A stretch of DNA of 64,000 bases, taken from assembly GCA_022560025.1 (NCBI GenBank), contig JAFISE010000015.1:1-64000 (forward strand), read 5' to 3'. A program made the translations under genes and the position numbers. This DNA comes from Stagonosporopsis chrysanthemi (Eukaryota; Ascomycota; Dothideomycetes; Pleosporales; Didymellaceae). Shown here in pieces: positions 20,597 to 31,588 of this stretch. Position 1 is the stretch's first letter. Each line of letters starts with the position of its first letter. Below the pieces are notes generated by a model. The model searched no databases. It saw nothing but the letters and a program-made list of their open reading frames with translations, and had not been told where the DNA came from.

Positions 20597-21810
20597 CTAC
20601 CTCCTGAACTCAATCTCGCTCGGCATCTCATGTCCCTTCATAGCCTCCTTGAAGCCCTTGCTGCTCAATATCTCATCAACCTTGGCCATCATAGGGCCCT
20701 CCCTTCTCCTAACCACATCGTCGGGCTTGATAGCCATACCAGCGCGCGTCGCTGTCGCCAAATCCTCGTACTCCCAGATATTGGCCTTCATACCGACACC
20801 GTGCATCTGGTGCTCTGTGATGAACGCAAGCCACGCCTTCACGACGTCTGGGTGCCCGTCTTGGATCTGGATCAGTCGGCGCATGGTGATGCGCTCGAAG
20901 TTCTCCTGCGACTTTTTAAAGATGAAGTGGGATCGTGGGACGACCCAGCGCTCGGTTATGCGGGGAAGAGGAATGGGCCCGCGGGCGCTGAGGCCCATGT
21001 AATAAGCGGCGCGCACGGCGAAATCAGCGAAGAGAAGCATGTTCTGGAGCGAGTAGGTGCGCAATTGCAAGTCGCAAACGGGAACGCCGTACTTAGGTTC
21101 GCGGCGCAGCGGGCGCATGTTGACGGCGCGGACGTTGAGGGGCTGGCGCAGCTCATCGAGGGCGGCTTGAGTCTTTGCGTCGAGGGGCTCCTTGTCGGTG
21201 GGAAGCTTGATGCCTCGCTCACTGTGTCTGTGTTAGAACTGCCAGATGAGTCCAGATATGACAAGCATACTTTGCGATCTTGATAGGCTCGACGCCACTG
21301 CGCTTCAACACTTTCAGAAAAGTCAGGTCATCGGGCTTGCTCTGCATATCCTTCCACATCTTCTGGGCCTCTTCGCGCGTCTTGGGCTCCAGCTGGGCAC
21401 TGCGCTTTTCAGCCTTCTTGTGTGCATTGAAAAGACTGTCGCTTCGTCAGCACTCGCCTCGAGATGCAGTGGGCATGGATCTCCATACGCCTTGTATTCG
21501 GCGGCATCGATGTCGAAGCCCTTCTGCAGGACGTCCAGCGGAATCTTGCCACTCTCAACGTCCTTCAAGAACCCAGCCACAGCCTCCTCTTGTGTCTCAT
21601 GGCCGCCGTCGTCAGCTCGTCTACGTGTGGTCGTTGTGGAGAAGGGGCGCGAGGCATGTGCGATCTGTATGTGTGAGCCGTGGACTTGGGACTGCAAGAC
21701 GTGTGGTCGCTGCAATGGCTCTTTTGCAGTTGTCGCGCAGTGCAATTTTATCTCACCTTTATCCGCTTCGCCGGCCCCAGAAAGGAGCGCATACATCTTG
21801 GCGCCGCCAT
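20597..21810 (-). CDS. RSM10: Mitochondrial small-subunit ribosomal protein uS10m
   Basis: Exons run 21810-21757, 21664-21489, 21435-21271 and 21221-20597, giving 339 aa. Exon 1 starts MAAPRCMRSFLGPAKRIK, Arg/Lys-rich without acids, and with exon 2 (HASRPFSTTTTRRR) makes a typical mitochondrial presequence. Intron 2 (53 nt) has a clear GCTGAC branch. The C-terminal exon carries the uS10 fold: LQLRTYSLQNMLLFADFA, GPIPLPRITERWVV and RSHFIFKKSQENFERITMRR. The protein sits in the head of the mitochondrial 37S subunit. It is longer than bacterial S10 (about 100 aa), as fungal homologues are. It is divergent from the nucleoside phosphorylase, with 228 bp between start codons. Exact junctions of introns 2 and 3 were chosen by frame and consensus. 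Confidence 0.92.
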
Positions 21811-22038
21811 TGCTGCTGTCACCGCCGCTGGTGTTGATGATGTCTCCAACTTCTTCAACTCGCTAGCCCCGATCGGCAATAGCTCGGCACGTCGGCGACC
21901 GCCGCATTGGAGAAAGAGGACCTTCCACCCCGCGATTAGGTCTCTGCCGAGTCACAAGGCGTGCAATCTTCTGAGTCTCTATCTCTTTCCTCTCCTTCTC
22001 CCACTTTTGCGACAAGGAAAAAGAAAGAGTTGGAAATC

Positions 22039-23201
22039 ATGGCATCTCTCGATCAAGTCGTTGCGCCCAATGCGTACGTGCGGGCTACCGAGACAGCGAA
22101 TTATGTACGACAACAACTGCCCGAGTCCCTGCAGAACCCGAAAGTAGCCATCGTGTGCGGCTCTGGACTGGGCGGACTGGCAGACACTATCGAGGCTGAG
22201 CCCAAGATCGCCCTTGACTACGCCAACATCCCCAACTTCCCTCAGAGTACAGGTCAGTCGCCATCATCACTGCATCAAGTCTTGTTTAGGAAGAGTCGGA
22301 AACAGAGTGCTTTGGCATCTATCATCGGAATTTGATCTGAAGCTCGAGGCAACTTGCAAAGACACAATGCTGACCGTCTTCTTCAGTGGCCGGCCATGCA
22401 GGCAAGTTCGTCTTTGGGCACATTGGCCCTCAGAAGACAACAGTGGCTCTGCTCGTTGGAAGGGCGCACTTCTACGAGGGTCACTCCATGGACGCAGCCA
22501 CATTTGCGACTCGCGTCTGCAAGCTGCTTGGTGTCGAGACGATCATTGTCACCAACGCAGCTGGTGGTCTCAACCAGAGCTACAAGGTTGGTGATATCGT
22601 GTGCTTGAATGACCACCTGAACATGGCTGGGCTTGTTGGCATTCACCCCCTGCGTGGCCCCAACATCGAGGAGTTCGGTACACGATTCCCACCTCTCTCA
22701 GATGCATATGACCTGGACCTTAGGAGGCGGACGCACAAGGCTTGGGTCAAGTTGGGTCTCGACAAGGGGGAGCGAAAACTTCACGAGGGTGTATATGCGT
22801 TTGTTGCAGGCCCAACGTAAGTGGAGCAAACATTCCATTGTTATGATGGTAAGCTCGAACAAGAGCTGATACATTCTAGCTACGAAACGCGCGCCGAGTG
22901 CCGAATGCTCAACATGCTCGGCGCTGACGTTGTTGGCATGTCGACAGTGCCTGAGATCATTGTCGCACGGCACGCCGGCGTTAGGGTTTTGGCATTCAGT
23001 CTGGTGACGAACAGTGCTGTTTTGGAGGCTGGCTCCAAGGGCAGTGACCCAGAAATTCAGGATATGAATCGAGCAGAGCTGACAGCTCATCTGACCAAGG
23101 GTATGGCGAACCATGCAGAGGTTTTGGACGCTGGGAGAGAGGCAGCGAAGGACATGGTTGCCCTTGTCAAGGAGGTGCTGAGCGACCTGCATGTAGAATA
23201 G
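22039..23201 (+). CDS. PNP1: Purine nucleoside phosphorylase
   Basis: Exons are 22039-22252, 22387-22816 and 22880-23201, giving 321 aa; introns are 134 and 63 nt. It cleaves inosine or guanosine with phosphate to base plus ribose-1-phosphate in purine salvage. Trimeric PNP family motifs are all present: the phosphate-binding loop VCGSGLGGLAD, STVAGHAG across the first intron, TNAAGGLN, GMSTVPEIIVARH, and the base-contacting Asn in LVTNSA. Length fits the family (about 300 aa). It shares a short divergent promoter with the mitochondrial ribosomal protein gene. Cytosolic, with no targeting signal. Confidence 0.95.
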
Positions 23202-23378
23202 AGTCGAATAAGATGTTCGACGCAGGGAGCATGTGATTAACATGCTACTCTGCAAGATGACTGCAGGGCTCGTCCTAGTAGCGCATGACATGTGATACGT
23301 CGAGGAGTTGTATGGTGGGTAGCCGGCAATTTTTCGCGCGAAGACAGAAAAATGACTGCAAGCCAAAGACCGCGGTGC

Positions 23379-24283
23379 TCAAGGTTTCGATACTCTGCCT
23401 TTGCTACGCTTGGCCTGCTGCTTCTTGTAGAAGTTCTTGCCTCCACTGGCCTTCTTGACGGAAATATCGTTGTATTTGCGCTTGAAGCGACCGCTCTGCT
23501 CTTCCTGGTTGATGACCTCTTCCAGAAGCGTCTGCTTGCGATCCTTGTTGCTCAAACGACTGCTAAAGAACTCAGTAGGACCCTCAATGACGGTGCCGAC
23601 CTGGGAGAACGCAGGAACATCATTTTTCCCATTGTCCTTCTTATAATGACGCTTGGGATCCAGAACGTTCCTCATCTTGAGAAGTTGCAAATCACGTTTG
23701 AGCTCGGGAGTGAGGTTGGTCTTAGGCATGTTGAACCACTCAGCGCCAGCGGTGGCTTTCTTCTGCTGTTGATGCTGTCAGCGTTTGATCGAGTATCATA
23801 AGTGAACAGCAATGCTTGTGTGTGTATGCCTCAGTGTAACTATGAATAAAAACCATCAGATGGTGCAGGAAGGCGTCCAAGACGGAGCCCGAATCTGCGT
23901 CAGGGAAAAGTTTGGGATAATTATCATCACCGGCAGGGAACGAAAAGCTTGATAGTACGTACCTCTTGCCGCTTGCGCTTGTCGGCGATGGGGTCATCGA
24001 TTTTCTTGATACCGTTAGCAAGAGCCAGCTGCTTCTTGTCGATTAGCTTCGAGTGATCAAGACGAGCGATGTTGCCCTCGGTCTTTTCGTATGTGTCGGC
24101 GATATGCCCAGGCCTAAGCTTGGGGAGTCTGAAAGGTGCCTCTGGCGCAGTGAAAGGCTGCAAAGCCGCCTTTGCGCGCATACGTTCGGCAGCCTCATTT
24201 AGCAGCTCTTTTATCTGCTGATCAGAAAGCTCTTCATCGGTGTCATCCTCAAGGAGAGGCTGATGCGCGGGCAACTGCTCCAT
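23379..24283 (-). CDS. FCF2: rRNA-processing protein Fcf2
   Basis: Exons are 24283-23963 and 23765-23379, giving 235 aa; the intron is 197 nt with donor GTACGT. The acceptor lies in AACAGCAG, so one Gln may be in or out. The second exon carries the Fcf2 domain: GAEWFNMPKTNLTPELKRDL, LQLLKMRNVLDPKRHYKK, followed by a Lys-rich nuclear/nucleolar tail (KRSKGRVSKP). Fcf2 works in the nucleolar small-subunit processome for early cleavages of pre-rRNA. Exon 1 is acidic then helical (DDTDEELSDQQIKELLNEA), as in homologues. It is divergent from HAP5 over a 0.9-kb region with two CCAAT boxes. Confidence 0.92.
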
Positions 24284-25190
24284 GTTGGCGTTTGCGTTTG
24301 CGTGGGATGCACAGAGGGTGGAGATTTCGTGGGCGAAACTTTTTTGAGCAGCAGCGCACAGGCCAGCTTAGTTTACTCGGCCGCCGGGCCGAACTTCAGT
24401 CAAGACAGCTCGAACAGCAAAGCAGCCAAGGGCTTCCAACCGGGAGCAGCTTCACTTTTTAGCTGCTGAGGACTGATGATGCGAATCTGCATAACTCAAA
24501 ACACCTTTGGGGCCTAGCGAAGGCCAACGCACACTGGACTGCTCAGCCAGCCAATCACTGGGCGTGTGCATTGCTCTTCGTCCAATCAGATAGCTGCGCT
24601 GAGATTCATGTGTTCTCCATGTAGGTGTTATTGTGCGTTGCTTAGCATGAAAGTGTGGTGCCCGGCTGTTCAGCGACAATCCGGGAAAAGACAGAATCAG
24701 ATCACGGTGGCTGAAGACCAAAGCTCTGTGTAAGGCCAAATGTGACGGGCTTGCTTAGGCGCTGTAGCATGATCGTGCTGTCAGGCCTGAGGGCTGTGAC
24801 GGATGTTTCCTGTGCAACGATCACCACGGGACGCATATAAGCATGGCGTCAGGCTTGCCGTTGAGAGGAGCAATCTGACTCTCGTCAAGCCCTTTGCGCG
24901 TCTGTTGTTTTGCATCTGGATGATCTTCACGGCCGATCACTAGTCTCAAGCCACCTGAAGTTCGTCACCGCAAGCAGCGCCCCTCAACCAAGCTCGAGCT
25001 TGCTGCCGGAAGACAGCTCCCACCACTCAACTACTCCATCGCCAAACACCACCACCGCGTAGTTGCATACGACTATCAGGCGTCGCACAAGATATTTGTA
25101 GTCATTGCGCCATAGGTCCAAGCCACCCATTGCAGCTCTAAACAGACGCGCTTCCCTGTCGTCGCGTAACGCCCGCGCGACACCGCAGTC
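24284..25190. other. Divergent promoter region FCF2/HAP5
   Basis: 0.9 kb without a gene. It contains two CCAATCA elements (24551 and 24582) and would serve as promoter for both flanking genes. Confidence 0.5.
24551..24588 (+). promoter_or_regulatory. Pair of CCAAT boxes
   Basis: CCAATCA occurs at 24551-24557 and 24582-24588, 31 bp apart (about three helical turns), both on the plus strand. The fungal CCAAT-binding complex prefers CCAATCR. They lie about 270-300 bp upstream of FCF2 and 600 bp upstream of HAP5, which encodes a subunit of that complex. Confidence 0.55.
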
Positions 25191-26362
25191 ATGGATCAAC
25201 TCCAAGGTCACAACCAGCAGAAGATGCGCGCCGCACCAGCTGCACCGAGACGGTATGACGGGCAAGCTGGCAACCCGCTGTACGATCCCGCAAATGGAGG
25301 TCACTATGGTAAGTTTGCGGTCTTACGAGGCGCATCGGCGCAAGAACGCGCTTCTGTCGCACCGCAAGTTCCTCACGCTGACTGCTCTGCACAGGTGCCT
25401 CCGCAGCTGTATGTACCTGATCGCGCACCGCGTCTCGTTCGGCAGGACGGTCATTAACATTTGGTCCAGATCGCCGCCCAAGGCCATGCGCCTGACCCAC
25501 AGCTGTTTACCCAGTCATGGCAGAATGTACGAAGTCCCAATGTCGCGCAAGACGCATCTCGATTGCTGACAGGAACAGGTCAACCAAGGCTTAACCGGCA
25601 ACTACCGCGATATCCTCAACACGTACTGGCAACAACAAGTCACGAAGCTGGAGACCGATGAGCACGACTACAAGCTGCACCAGCTTCCACTGGCGCGCAT
25701 CAAGAAGGTCATGAAGGCCGATCCAGATGTCAAGATGATTTCAGCCGAGGCGCCGATCCTCTTCGCCAAGGGCTGTGATATCTTCATCACAGAGCTCACC
25801 ATGCGCGCATGGATACACGCCGAGGAGAACAAGCGCCGAACCCTCCAGCGCTCCGACATTGCGTCTGCTCTGTCCAAGTCGGATATGTTCGACTTCCTCA
25901 TCGACATTGTCCCGCGAGAAGAAGCGCATCCCCACAAGAGGAGCGGCGCGTCAGGGACAGCCCCTGTTCAGTCGTCCGCTGCGCAGGTACCTCCTGGTGG
26001 CATGCAGCAACAAGTGCACGCACAGCACCAGATGCCTCCACCAGACTACGGCATGGGACAGCATATGCAGCAGCAGGAAGACTTCCGTCAGCCGAATATG
26101 TATGCCGGTGCCGTTCAGGCCGACCCCAATGCATACGGACAGCAGCACATGTTCGATCAGGGTGTATATGGTGGTTATCCCATGCAGCAGCCGGTGAGTC
26201 CTGCATCTGTACACTAAGCGCTCCTACTGATATGAACTACAGATGTACCCCGTCGGCCAGCGCGGACCTGACCCTGCCGGAGCAGGCGACCACCAAGGCT
26301 ACCGTGGTGATGCCGAGGCTGACGCCGATGCCGAAGGCGAGAGGGAAGACTTTGGGCCTTGA
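25191..26362 (+). CDS. HAP5: CCAAT-binding complex subunit Hap5 (NF-YC)
   Basis: Five exons: 25191-25308, 25395-25408, 25470-25526, 25579-26193 and 26243-26362, giving 307 aa. Exon 2 is only 14 nt. The histone-fold core is LHQLPLARIKKVMKADPDV, followed by KMISAEAPILFAKGCDIFI, then TLQRSDIASALSKSDMFDF, near residues 95-185. With Hap2 and Hap3 it forms the heterotrimer that binds CCAAT boxes in nuclear promoters; in filamentous fungi this complex also works with HapX in iron control. The C-terminal half is Gln/Met/Pro-rich and low in complexity, then an acidic tail encoded by the last exon. All introns have good donors and branch sites and all joins keep frame. Confidence 0.95.
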
Positions 26363-27159
26363 TTTCGAGGTGACTTGTAGCCAACAACCGCGTGTACAAG
26401 GCAGCTCGCGTCACATTTTCTTGGTCCAAGCAATATAGCACAGATGATGGTGATTCTTAAGGAATATATTTGGAGGTTAATTGGTGCTCGGACAATGTTG
26501 CTCCACATGAGGCGTTCTCGTGCGGCTCTTGTAGCGGCATCTGGCTTGGTAGTTCTTTGGTGTTTGGGATCTATGGGTCTGGCATTGGCACGGCCGCGGA
26601 TGGCCTGATGGAAGGCTGGCGTTTTCAGGTACACACAAAATGAGTAACTTGAGCAGTTGTTCCGTTCAACGCGCAAGTGTACGACGGCCGCGCTGGTGTC
26701 CGGTCTCGCCCGAAAGCTCAAGGTAGGCTGCACCGAGGCTCCCGGAATGTCATCATCGTCATGTGCGTTCGTGAAGCCGTCGTACGAGAACACGAAGCCG
26801 CGCAAAACCCCACGCTTGAGATGAGGAAGTCGTGACCCCTTAGCCCGCGTTCCAGCTCTGCTCCTTACGTGCCTCAAGCCCACGTCGGCCCCTCACCTAG
26901 CCAATCGCCCCGCTTGCCCCGTCTGCGCCAAGGTACCTCCGCCATTCACCCAACTGGTGCAACGAGCTTGTACTTAAACTTCGAGCCTACTCTTCCCTGC
27001 AACCTCTTCAGTCGCCTCTCACCAGCTTCACCTTTCTTCTCTCACCTCGCCGCTTTGGTGCACATTAACTGCTCCTTCCTCAACCGTTTACCCCGCAGCT
27101 CCTTGAAGCTACCCCGCCCTGTTTACAAACACACCACCACAACCTCACAGCTCAACAAA
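26363..27159. other. Intergenic; malate dehydrogenase promoter and CT-rich leader
   Basis: No gene is seen. The last 250 bases are pyrimidine-rich, typical of strongly expressed fungal genes, and are open in the same frame as the downstream start codon without containing an ATG. Confidence 0.5.
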
Positions 27160-28413
27160 ATGGTCAAGGCCGTTGTCGCGGGTGCCGCCGGAGGCATTGG
27201 TCAGGTGAGGATGAGGTTGTAGAGCTTGAGAGCTAGTCTAACGATGCACAGCCCTTGTCTCTCCTGCTCAAGCAGAACCAGCACGTCACTGAGCTTGCCC
27301 TCTACGATGTTGTCAACGCGCCCGGTGTCGCTACCGATTTGTCACACATCTCGTCTCCAGCTGTACGGGCTAGCCCCCACGCGTCATATACATATCGAGC
27401 GGAGCTGACAGTTGGCAGAAAGTGACAGGCTACCTGCCCAAGGACGACGGCCTGGCTGGGGCTCTCAAGGGTGCTGACATCGTTGTCATCCCCGCTGGCA
27501 TTCCTCGTGCGTGCGCCTCGGCGATTCGGTTGGCATTCGGCCGAGCCTGTACTGACAGTGCACAGGCAAGCCTGGCATGACCCGTGACGACCTCTTCAAG
27601 ATCAACGCCGGCATCGTCAAGGGCCTCATCGAGGGTATCGCCCAACACTGCCCCAAGGCTTACATCCTTGTCATCTCCAACCCCGTCAACTCAACAGTCC
27701 CCATTGCCGCAGAGGTCCTCAAGGCCGCTGGTGTCTTCGACCCCAAGAAGCTGTTCGGTGTCACTACACTCGACGTCGTCCGTGCCGAGACCTTCGTCGC
27801 TGAAATTACTGGCGAGAAGAACCCCGCAAACCTCAACATCCCCGTCATTGGCGGTCACTCTGGCGAGACCATCGTCCCTCTGTTCAGCCAGGCCAAGCCT
27901 AGCGTCAACATTCCCTCTGAGAAGCTCGATGCTCTCGTAAACCGTATGTATCCGGCCCTCGAATGAGGTTCTACCTAGGTGACTGACATGCAACAGGCGT
28001 CCAGTTTGGTGGTGACGAGGTCGTCAAGGCCAAGGACGGTGCTGGCTCCGCCACTCTCTCCATGGCTTACGCCGGTTACCGGTAAGATCTACCACTCTAT
28101 GCTTCATTCCCAATGCTGACCTGCCAGATTCGCCGACAAGGTCATCCGAGCCGCCAAGGGCGAGAAGGGTCTTGTTGAGCCCAGCTTCGTCTACCTCCCC
28201 GGTGTCCAGGGAGGTGACGCCGTTGCCAAGTCGACTGGCACCGAGTTCTTCTCCGTCCCCATCGAGCTTGGCCCCAACGGTGCCGAGAAGGCCATCGACG
28301 TCGTCAGCAGCGCCAACGACCACGAGAAGAAGCTTCTCCAGGCCTGCTACGACGGCCTTAAGGGCAACATCTCCAAGGGCGTTGAGTTCGCCCAGAACCC
28401 TCCCGCCAAGTGA
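27160..28413 (+). CDS. Malate dehydrogenase, cytosolic type
   Basis: Six exons: 27160-27204, 27252-27362, 27419-27506, 27566-27943, 27997-28081 and 28128-28413, giving 330 aa. It interconverts malate and oxaloacetate with NAD. The N-terminus VVAGAAGGIGQ is the nucleotide-binding loop. ALYDVV ends with the Asp expected for NAD preference, IPAGIPRKPGMTRDDL is the active-site loop with substrate-binding arginines, and GGHSGETIVPL holds the catalytic His. It starts directly at the Rossmann fold, with no mitochondrial presequence, and the sequence type matches the cytosolic fungal enzyme. The stop at 28411-28413 overlaps a possible further intron (28410-28461) whose removal gives the identical protein ending at 28465. 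Confidence 0.95.
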
Positions 28414-28695
28414 GTCAACTCATGTGTGTCATTGTTATCCACTCCTAACAAAGCTCCGTAGATAAGCTATGATACCCTTAACGGACGATGAGCGAAAATC
28501 AAAAAGCGCATAGATACGGACATACATACTTAGCCGGATGAAGAGCTACAGTAGCCTCCTGTCTACATGGCTTAATGAACATTCTGAAGACAATATGACA
28601 CCCATCTCATGATACATGCCGTGACCATCGTCATGCTCCCCAAACGCCGCCCAATGCCGCTAAATGACACTCCTCCACCCTCTCCCTTCAGCACC

Positions 28696-29599
28696 TCAAC
28701 TCTTCGCCCCCGTCGTCCTAATTTGAAACGTCGCACTCGGCAGCACAGTACACTCAGCCTGCACATTCGCCCTGATCCCCAACCCCTCCAGACATCCCCT
28801 CACCACCCCCGCGGGGAAATACAGGAACGGCTGCACCCGCCCTATGCTATTCGCCTCCCTCCCGAGCCCCATCTCGTTGATGCCGTTCCCGTCCGCGTCG
28901 CCCTCGCGCAGCAGCCGCTCCGCAGCCTCATTGATGCGCGCCTGCACTTCGGGCGTGTACTTTTTCGTGTCGAACGACATGCGCGTCAGCGGCTTGAAGG
29001 TGTTGTCGGTCAGCACGTAGATGCCGCGGTGGTTTGTCTTGAGGTTGTCGATCTGCTTGCGGAAGAGGAGGGTCCAGAGGTCTTTGCAGAGGAATTTGAT
29101 GCAGTCGAGGGGCGTTGTGGGGCGGGGGGTGTCTCGCGAGAAGCTGTGGCGATGTTAGTCTGTGTTTGTGCACGAGTGCGTGCGTGCGTGCGTGCGTGCG
29201 TGTGTGTATGTGGCGGTGGGTGTGGGCGCGCAAGAGAAAAAGGACATACCGTTCCACAACCCCCAATCCCACGCGATACCCCAGCGCCTCTAAACGGTGA
29301 AACACGGCCTCGCGCGATTCCTCCTCGTCCACTGTCGCAGCGCCGCCTGCGCCTGTTGTCCCCGCTACTCCGCCCGCCACTGTGCTGCTCGCGTCGTTGC
29401 TGTGCGCGGAGAGTCTGTTGGTTTTGGTCGACGGGCCGGTCCATTCCTCTTCGCGCTGGGCGAGATCAGCTGTTATGCGGTAGGCCATGGGGACCAGCTC
29501 GATCAGGAGGAAATCCAGGCATGTCGCATTGAGGAGGGAGAATGTTGGGTCGACATAGGAGGACGGCGTGTCGGTTGGGGCTTGTGCTGGCTGTGCCAT
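28696..29599 (-). CDS. TRS33: TRAPP complex subunit Trs33 (TRAPPC6)
   Basis: Exons are 29599-29250 and 29143-28696, giving 265 aa; the 106-nt intron contains six TGCG units. The Bet3/TRAPP fold is visible as LLNATCLDFLLIELVPMAYR at the N-terminus, EALGYRVGLGVVERF spanning the junction, and DCIKFLCKDLWTLLFRK in exon 2. QPFLYFPAGVVRGCLEGLGI is near the end. Trs33 is a core subunit of the TRAPP tethering complexes that activate Ypt1/Rab GTPases in ER-Golgi and intra-Golgi traffic. A Ser/Thr/Ala/Gly-rich loop (about residues 60-90) is longer than in yeast. It converges with malate dehydrogenase, with only about 280 bp between the stops. Confidence 0.9.
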
Positions 29600-31588
29600 A
29601 GTGGATAGTGTGTAGGTGAGTGCTTGTTTTGCGATTGACGAGGTGGGAGAGGCGATGTACGAGCTGGCGGGGGAGCTTCGAGCTCTTCGAGGGATGTTGT
29701 AGTGGGGCTGTCTAAGTACGTAGGCGGATTCGAGAGATAAGATTGTGGCTGATCTTAGAGAGACTGCTTCCAGCAATAATTGCAGTAGGGGGAGGAAAAG
29801 GTTGAAATGTTGGCGTATGTTGTGTCGTAAACCACAGAAGTGAGCCGCGGCCGATCTCCGTGTCAGGGTCCGATCGGTGCATGTCATTGCTTGGCAGGAA
29901 CCTGTCCAGATTCACCATTGCGATTCGACCCTTCTGGGAAGATGTGCGTACAACGTCTACCGATGTGACTTTCAGACAGACATCGCAAGGAATCATTTCA
30001 TGTGTTTTCGAAAATAAGGTGTTTCCCTGGCTGTACGGAGCCTTGTGAAGTTAGCAGCTAGCACCAATCGCTACGTCTGGCAACGGTCCAGTACGACCGT
30101 CGGCCAGCGAGGACCACAAGCCAACGAGCAGGTTGCCCCTGAGCAGATTGCTCTTTTGGATTCCCCCTTACTGGCTTATGATCGCCGATTGGTGGTCCGG
30201 TCTTTACCATCCTTAGTTACTGCACGGTGCTCACTACGATGTGCATGTCCAGCCTTCAGGCGCCACGGCATGGCAATCACGAACTATCATAGTGGCAACA
30301 CGACAATGGCCTGAGTACTAGGGGCGCCGTTTTTGGCTTGGTTTCTGCACTGCATCTCGTATTACCAGTACTAACAGCGTAACACACAAGTGAGGACAGT
30401 TCAGCATTTTGCTCGCAACGTGGAGTCGAAGCAGGCATTCGAAGGTATAGTTGAATGGTTGAGTGAGAATGATTCCTGGGAACGGTTGAAGAAAAGTGGC
30501 CATAATACATGATATGGTAAAGTGCTATTTGGGGTTCCATGGGCTTTACATGCATGGCCTTCTTTCGAGGTTCTTTTTCTTTCTGTTAATGCATCCTCAA
30601 TCCTTCTGTTTGTTTCCAAAGCGTGTTCGCTATGATGGACAAAGTAAACAAATCTGATAAGCAGAGGAGAATACATCTGCCCAAGAAGTGCACAGAGCTT
30701 TGATCGCGAAGATAGAAGCTAGCGGTAAAACAGGTACAGGTCACGATGTGAATATTATCTGAGGAATCACCGAGCAAGTACCAGGTGTCGACGATCACAA
30801 GCGTTCAGCTTCGATGATGTGGCGTAACTTTATGATCCCTTTTCTGACAGATTCATCGCCTGGAAGTCTTCTTCCTAATGCTTTGAGCTTGGTCTAAACG
30901 CTACATGGATTCAGGAACTCCTCTTCATCTAAAGTGATGTGCGCCATCGAATATTCACACGAAAGTATATCATGGATATGGGGATCCTTCGAGTTCATAA
31001 ATGCAAAAACACCGTAGCTTATTGGATTTGCCAGCTGCAAGCTCAGAGGATACAGAGGGAAAGAGACGTAAACGGGCTTCAATGGGGGACGATGAGGCTG
31101 TGTCACAGACGGACACCGACCGCCAAGTTCGAGGATAAGATGATAGTTACATCACGTCCTGTGCATCCCTCAATCCCAGCAGTACCCCATTAGCTCAAGA
31201 GCGAGGGAAGGATTGATGCCTACCGAGCGGAGAAGAGGAGGGTTGTCTGGCTTTTCGGCAACAGCAACTACACGAGGTCTGGATCGTAGATTACGCACTG
31301 CTGCCAGCATCACCATGCATTTTCTATCCGTCCAAACCCATAGGATACAATCCGCTAAGCCTCTCGCTTTCACATTTGGGACGAATTGTGACCTCCGCTT
31401 TGAAATGGATGAAGGGCGCTCCACTGAACCTCCAGAATCATGAAAAGGGACTTGCCGATCCTTATCAAAAAGCGCAAGATCTGGAACGACATGCCCGCAG
31501 TCATCCAGTTTCAAGGGTCTTAATGCAGTAAGTCACATCAAAAGGCTTATTACCATTTCCCATTCATAGAAGACTCAGCCGGCAAGTT
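29600..31588. other. Intergenic, 2 kb, no confident gene
   Basis: Lower GC than its surroundings. Short ORFs exist on both strands (for example minus strand 31514-31170) but none shows recognisable motifs or convincing splice partners. It may contain decayed genes or old transposon DNA. Confidence 0.4.

Noticed and set aside
31170..31514. 114-codon minus-strand ORF upstream of the rhodopsin-like gene's 3' end
   Set aside because: No recognisable motif, no splice partners, and alternative frames look equally plausible.
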